Shown in pieces: positions 7,098-9,671 of a stretch of DNA of 9,671 bases. The stretch is from Sulfurimonas sp. Lineage in GTDB: Bacteria; Campylobacterota; Campylobacteria; Campylobacterales; Sulfurimonadaceae. The notes under the pieces are model-generated. The model ran no database searches, was not told where the DNA came from, and saw only the letters and a program-made list of their open reading frames with translations. The DNA lies in assembly GCA_026987995.1 (NCBI GenBank), contig JALSMC010000243.1, positions 1-9,671 of the forward strand, in the 5' to 3' direction. A program made the position numbers and the translations under genes. The stretch's first letter is position 1. Each line of letters opens with the position of its first letter.

Positions 7098-7597
7098 TAT
7101 GTCAGACACTCAAAAACTGTTTCTTCGTATTTTACTTCATCTATCTCAAACTCTTTTTCTCCACCTGGAAGACGAACTTTAACCTCGTCCCCTTCTTCTT
7201 TTCCAAGAAGTTGTTTTGCAAGAGGAGAGTTAAAAGAGATAAGTCCCATATCAGGATTTGATTCACACCCACCGACTAAAGTATATGTAACCTCTTCATC
7301 ACTATCCATATCTGTCATAACAACAGTAGAACCAAAAGAAATCTTGGCATGTTCAAGTTCTTCTGGTTTAACTATCTGAGCTTTTCCAAGAATCTCTTGG
7401 AGTTCTGCTAAACGATTGTCAATGTTTTTTTGCATCTCTTTTGCGGCATGGTACTCTGCATTTTCTTTTAAATCACCGTGTTCGAGTGCTTCTTCTATAT
7501 CTTTTACACACTGAGGGCGTTTTACAGTTTTTAGATCTTTTACTTCGGCTTGTAACTTCTCATAACCAAATAGTGTCATAGGTTCTACATTTTGCAT
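7097..7597 (-). CDS. greA: Transcription elongation factor GreA
   Basis: GreA enters the secondary channel of RNA polymerase and stimulates cleavage of backtracked RNA, releasing stalled complexes. The 166-residue product has the N-terminal coiled coil, whose acidic tip EHGDLKENAEYHAAKE (residues about 39-54) supplies the catalytic acidic residues. The C-terminal FKBP-like domain follows (about 85-166; note FGSTV, DSDEEVTY and the SFNSPLAKQLLGKEEGDEV region). The start MQNVEPMTLFGYEKL aligns well with the E. coli start MQAIPMTL, which supports this ATG over the internal Met7. It is a few residues longer than the usual 158, mainly at the C-terminus. It is the first gene of the minus-strand operon, preceded by an extended -10 promoter and a modest purine-rich AGAGAAG ribosome binding site close to the ATG. 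Its TAA overlaps the argC ATG. Confidence 0.97.
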   Translation of the reverse strand: MQNVEPMTLFGYEKLQAEVKDLKTVKRPQCVKDIEEALEHGDLKENAEYHAAKEMQKNIDNRLAELQEILGKAQIVKPEELEHAKISFGSTVVMTDMDSDEEVTYTLVGGCESNPDMGLISFNSPLAKQLLGKEEGDEVKVRLPGGEKEFEIDEVKYEETVFECLT

Positions 7598-7626
7598 TCA
7601 TCTTCTCTTTTATTTTTTAATGCCTA

Positions 7627-7655
7627 ATTATAGCAGAGTTAATTAACCTTAGTAA
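7627..7655 (-). promoter_or_regulatory. Sigma-70 promoter of the greA operon (extended -10)
   Basis: On the minus strand 7632-7627 reads TATAAT, a perfect -10 box, preceded by TGC (7635-7633), so the extended TGnTATAAT element is complete. Seventeen bases upstream is TTACTA (7655-7650), a weak -35, and a T-rich run lies further upstream. This matches what is known of Campylobacterota housekeeping promoters, which rely on an extended -10 and T-rich upstream DNA more than on a -35 box. The predicted start of transcription is near 7621, giving a leader of about 24 bases before the greA ATG at 7597. Confidence 0.75.
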
Positions 7656-7679
7656 ATGCAAATGAAAAAATACATTTAC
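7652..7679. repeat. Inverted repeat GTAAATG-N14-CATTTAC, possible operator
   Basis: GTAAATG at 7652-7658 and CATTTAC at 7673-7679 are perfect inverted copies separated by 14 bases, with centres 21 bp apart, about two turns of the helix. The repeat overlaps the -35 position of the greA promoter and lies upstream of the porin start, so a dimeric regulator bound here could affect both directions. The 14-base spacer argues against a terminator. In an AT-rich intergenic region a 7 bp repeat can occur by chance, so this is a candidate site only. Confidence 0.35.
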
Positions 7680-7700
7680 ACTTTCTTTTCACTCTTGTCT

Positions 7701-7706
7701 TAAACT
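7701..7706 (+). promoter_or_regulatory. Weak candidate -10 box for the porin gene
   Basis: TAAACT matches the -10 consensus at four of six positions and lies about 27 bp before the porin ATG, after a pyrimidine-rich stretch (7681-7700). A good -35-like TTTACA at 7675-7680 is 20 bp away, longer than the usual 16-18 spacing, and no extended TGn fits exactly. The porin promoter may therefore need an activator or another sigma factor. No convincing sigma-54 or sigma-28 element was seen. Confidence 0.25.
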
Positions 7707-7721
7707 ACGGCAATCTTTCAT

Positions 7722-7728
7722 AGGAGGA
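7722..7728 (+). promoter_or_regulatory. Very strong ribosome binding site of the porin gene
   Basis: AGGAGGA lies 4 bases before the ATG at 7733, a near-perfect Shine-Dalgarno sequence. It fixes the porin start and suggests a highly translated message, as is usual for abundant outer-membrane porins. Confidence 0.85.
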
Positions 7729-7732
7729 AAAT

Positions 7733-9136
7733 ATGAAAATATCTACAAAAGGGAAGCTAACAGCACTCGCACTACTAATGACTTGTTCATCAGTACATGC
7801 AGCTGACTGGTTAGCACTACAAGGGTATCAACCTGAGTTTGTCGCACCAAAAGGTGTCAAAGTACCATATAGAAGTAAAACACCAAAGTTATGGGGTTTT
7901 ATTCAGGCCAATTATAAAAAAGATTTTGGAACTGTAGCAACACCTACGGCAGGACCAAGTACAGGAAAAACAACTACACCTTTTTCTTTACTTAATCCTG
8001 ATTTAAAAGCACAGGAAGGCTTTAATGTATTTCGTGCCCGTCTAGCTTTACGTGGTATGGCAGATAACGACAATCTTATTAACTACTTCTTTATGACAGA
8101 GTTTGGTAATAATGGTATTAACAACTTAGCTGGAGATAGAAGTGTTGCAACTTACTTTTCTGATGCTTCAGTTACCCTCAAACATATTCCAGGATTAAAA
8201 CTCCGTGTAGGTATGTTTAAAACTCCTGGTAGTGAAGAGGGTCTTGCGGCTGTTTTTGTTGCTCCATACATTGAGTTTACTCAGATGGCATTTCAACAAC
8301 TTCTAGAGAGACCTGTTAAAAATGTTGGTGGTGCAGTAACTGGAGGACCTAATGGTGGAACTACTAACTATGTAGGTTCAGCAGATGGTCCTATTGGTGC
8401 TTTTAGAGATTCAGGTGCTCAAGTTTTTGACACACTTCCTATCACTGATACATGGGATATTTCCTATGCATATATGTATGGTAATGGTGCTGGTATTTCA
8501 CTCAACAGTGGAAATGCAAATGCTACACACTATGGATACTTATCATTTGAAAAAACTTTTGACCATAAAGGAAGAGGGTATTACACAAATGCTTTAAAAT
8601 TCTTTGCATGGGGTCAAAATGGTAATCGTCAACTTATATCAGATGATGGAACAACTACAACTGAAATAAATACTCCTCGTATTCGTTATGGTTTAGGTTT
8701 TTCTTATCATAAAAGTGGTCTTCGTGTTGAGGCAGAGTACACTGTTGCAGAAGGTATGATTTATACTGGTGCAAAAGATACAGATGCTGACCCACTCAAA
8801 CAAACTTGGGCATTTCAATATGCTGTAGGAAAAGAGAATAAGGCAGATGGTGGATACTTAAATCTTCAGTATGAAATCATAGATAAAAAAGTTGAAGTTT
8901 TTGGTCGTTATGACTATCTAAACCGTATTACAAATGATGTTAATGCACGTCGTGACTTTCAAACACTTACACTTGGAGCTTCTTATAGATTTAAAGGTGC
9001 AACAAGAATTGACATTAACTACCTTATGAGAGAAGCTACAGCACCTAGTATCACAAATGCAGCAGCTGTACCAGTTCGAGCTACTTTAGACAACATGGGT
9101 GACCGTCTTGCTATTCAAGTAACAGCAGCATTTTAA
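7733..9136 (+). CDS. Outer-membrane porin, phosphate-selective porin O/P (OprO/OprP) type
   Basis: This 467-residue protein is predicted to be an outer-membrane beta-barrel. It has a Sec signal peptide: basic KISTKGK start, hydrophobic core ALALLM and a likely cleavage after Ala23 (SVHA|AD). Many alternating amphipathic strands follow, and it ends in phenylalanine (QVTAAF), the usual barrel-assembly signal. Features of the OprO/P family include the early strand with LWGFIQANYKKDF (53-65), FRARLALRGMADN with a following strand ending MTEFGNN, and the LKLRVGMFKTPGSEEG segment near 160-175. OprP and OprO are trimeric anion channels for phosphate and polyphosphate in Pseudomonas. Homologues elsewhere are often only general porins, so phosphate transport is not shown by this sequence, and no pst or pho gene is near. 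The gene has a very strong ribosome binding site and is followed after 19 bp by a secreted DsrE-family gene, probably in the same transcript. Codon use looks like its neighbours. Confidence 0.85.
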   Translation: MKISTKGKLTALALLMTCSSVHAADWLALQGYQPEFVAPKGVKVPYRSKTPKLWGFIQANYKKDFGTVATPTAGPSTGKTTTPFSLLNPDLKAQEGFNVFRARLALRGMADNDNLINYFFMTEFGNNGINNLAGDRSVATYFSDASVTLKHIPGLKLRVGMFKTPGSEEGLAAVFVAPYIEFTQMAFQQLLERPVKNVGGAVTGGPNGGTTNYVGSADGPIGAFRDSGAQVFDTLPITDTWDISYAYMYGNGAGISLNSGNANATHYGYLSFEKTFDHKGRGYYTNALKFFAWGQNGNRQLISDDGTTTTEINTPRIRYGLGFSYHKSGLRVEAEYTVAEGMIYTGAKDTDADPLKQTWAFQYAVGKENKADGGYLNLQYEIIDKKVEVFGRYDYLNRITNDVNARRDFQTLTLGASYRFKGATRIDINYLMREATAPSITNAAAVPVRATLDNMGDRLAIQVTAAF

Positions 9137-9155
9137 AAAATAAAAGGAAAATAGT

Positions 9156-9662
9156 ATGAAAATAATAAAAATAATATCTGCACTTTTTGCTATAGCATTG
9201 ATGGTAACACCATCATTTGCTGATGAGAAGAGTTCAGAAGATGATGTAGTAAAGATAGTATATCAGTGTGATTTTGCTGATGTTAGACGTGTACACTTAA
9301 TGCTCAACACTCTAAACAATGTTGTAAAGTACTACGATAAGAACATGATTCAGTATGACCTTAAAGTTGTAGCACTTGGACCATGTCTTCAGTACATGAT
9401 GAAAGGTTTTGAAGGAACTGGTTTTGTTGCTATGCCTTACTGTGAGCATGGTGGACCAACTGGAAAAGGTACAGATTCTCGTTTTTCTAACCTAAAGCAG
9501 TTAGGTGGAGATAATGTTGAGTTTTTCGCTTGTAAAAACACTATGAAAAAGAAAAATGTAAAACCTGAACAAATTGATGATTTTGTAACACTAACAACAG
9601 CTGGTATTATAAAAATAATTGATTTACAACATGATGGGTATGCATATATAAAAATTAAGTAA
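9156..9662 (+). CDS. Exported DsrE-family protein with four cysteines
   Basis: The 168-residue product begins with a Sec signal peptide (MKIIKIISALFAIALM core, likely cleavage after Ala22, SFA|DE), leaving a periplasmic protein of about 146 residues. The mature part resembles the DsrE/DsrF-like fold: VKIVYQCDFADVRRVHLMLN at the start, YDLKVVALGP in the middle, FFACKNTM (like the family CGNT motif), a KPEQIDDF segment and the ending DGYAYIKIK, close to the YIKP ending of exported family members. Cytoplasmic DsrE proteins carry sulfur on a cysteine during sulfur oxidation; the role of exported ones is not well established. Cysteines are at 38, 77, 96 and 126. Cys126 is in the family motif, while Cys96 lies in a Gly-rich insertion (about 84-117). 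A ribosome binding site (AAAGGAAAA) precedes the ATG, and the porin gene ends 19 bp upstream. A sulfur or redox role is inferred. Confidence 0.78.
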   Translation: MKIIKIISALFAIALMVTPSFADEKSSEDDVVKIVYQCDFADVRRVHLMLNTLNNVVKYYDKNMIQYDLKVVALGPCLQYMMKGFEGTGFVAMPYCEHGGPTGKGTDSRFSNLKQLGGDNVEFFACKNTMKKKNVKPEQIDDFVTLTTAGIIKIIDLQHDGYAYIKIK

Positions 9663-9671
9663 TTTTACTTA

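Noticed and set aside
7652..7679. Inverted repeat considered as a transcription terminator
   Set aside because: The stem is only 7 AT-rich pairs with a 14-base loop, and the site lies upstream of two divergent genes, where no transcript needs to end.
7733..7801. Possible lipoprotein signal in the porin (Cys18 after LLMT)
   Set aside because: The residue before the cysteine is Thr, not Gly, Ala or Ser, and a good signal peptidase I site (SVHA|AD) follows. A barrel ending in Phe fits an ordinary porin.
7949..7972. A Walker A-like match (AGPSTGKT) in the porin, residues 73-80
   Set aside because: It lies in a Thr/Pro/Gly-rich stretch between strands of an exported barrel protein, with no other nucleotide-binding motif. 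It is a chance match to a loose pattern.
8385..8597. A 70-codon open frame in another frame of the porin gene
   Set aside because: It lies wholly within the porin, has Leu/Met/His-rich random-looking content and no ribosome binding site.

Overview
The window looks like chromosomal DNA from a free-living member of the Campylobacterota (former Epsilonproteobacteria), probably close to Sulfurimonas or Sulfuricurvum. The signs are AT-rich DNA with Lys/Ile/Asn-rich proteins, a CheA kinase carrying its own C-terminal receiver domain, the gene order cheV-cheA-cheW downstream of greA (from memory, Campylobacter jejuni has a similar greA/cheVAW neighbourhood), an MlaE permease fused to a STAS domain, and an OprO/P-type porin beside a secreted DsrE-family protein. 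The genus is an inference from gene content and style.

Left block, positions 1-7597, all on the minus strand. Eight genes are packed end to end, in transcription order: greA (transcript cleavage factor), argC (arginine biosynthesis), an LpxH-like metallophosphoesterase (probable lipid A synthesis), cheV, cheA and cheW (chemotaxis signalling core), a STAS-MlaE permease, and the first 128 codons of its MlaF-type ATPase, cut by the left edge. Junctions are overlaps (1 bp at greA/argC and cheA/cheW, 11 bp at argC/phosphoesterase) or gaps of 1-11 bp. No terminator-like hairpin fits between any two of them. A good extended -10 promoter (TGCTATAAT) lies just upstream of greA, so the block can be read as one long mixed operon, although internal promoters cannot be excluded.

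Middle, 7598-7732: a 135 bp divergent intergenic region. It holds the greA promoter, a 7+7 bp inverted repeat overlapping the -35 side of that promoter, a 10 bp palindrome, a weak candidate promoter for the right-hand genes and a very strong Shine-Dalgarno sequence.

Right block, 7733-9662, plus strand. An outer-membrane porin of the phosphate-selective O/P type is followed 19 bp later by a small exported DsrE-family protein with four cysteines. They look like a two-gene unit that puts a channel in the outer membrane and a possible sulfur-handling protein in the periplasm. This pair is the least ordinary part of the window. The other genes belong to recognisable families, and I see no phage, insertion sequence, CRISPR array, tRNA or rRNA. 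No stretch longer than 135 bp lacks a gene.
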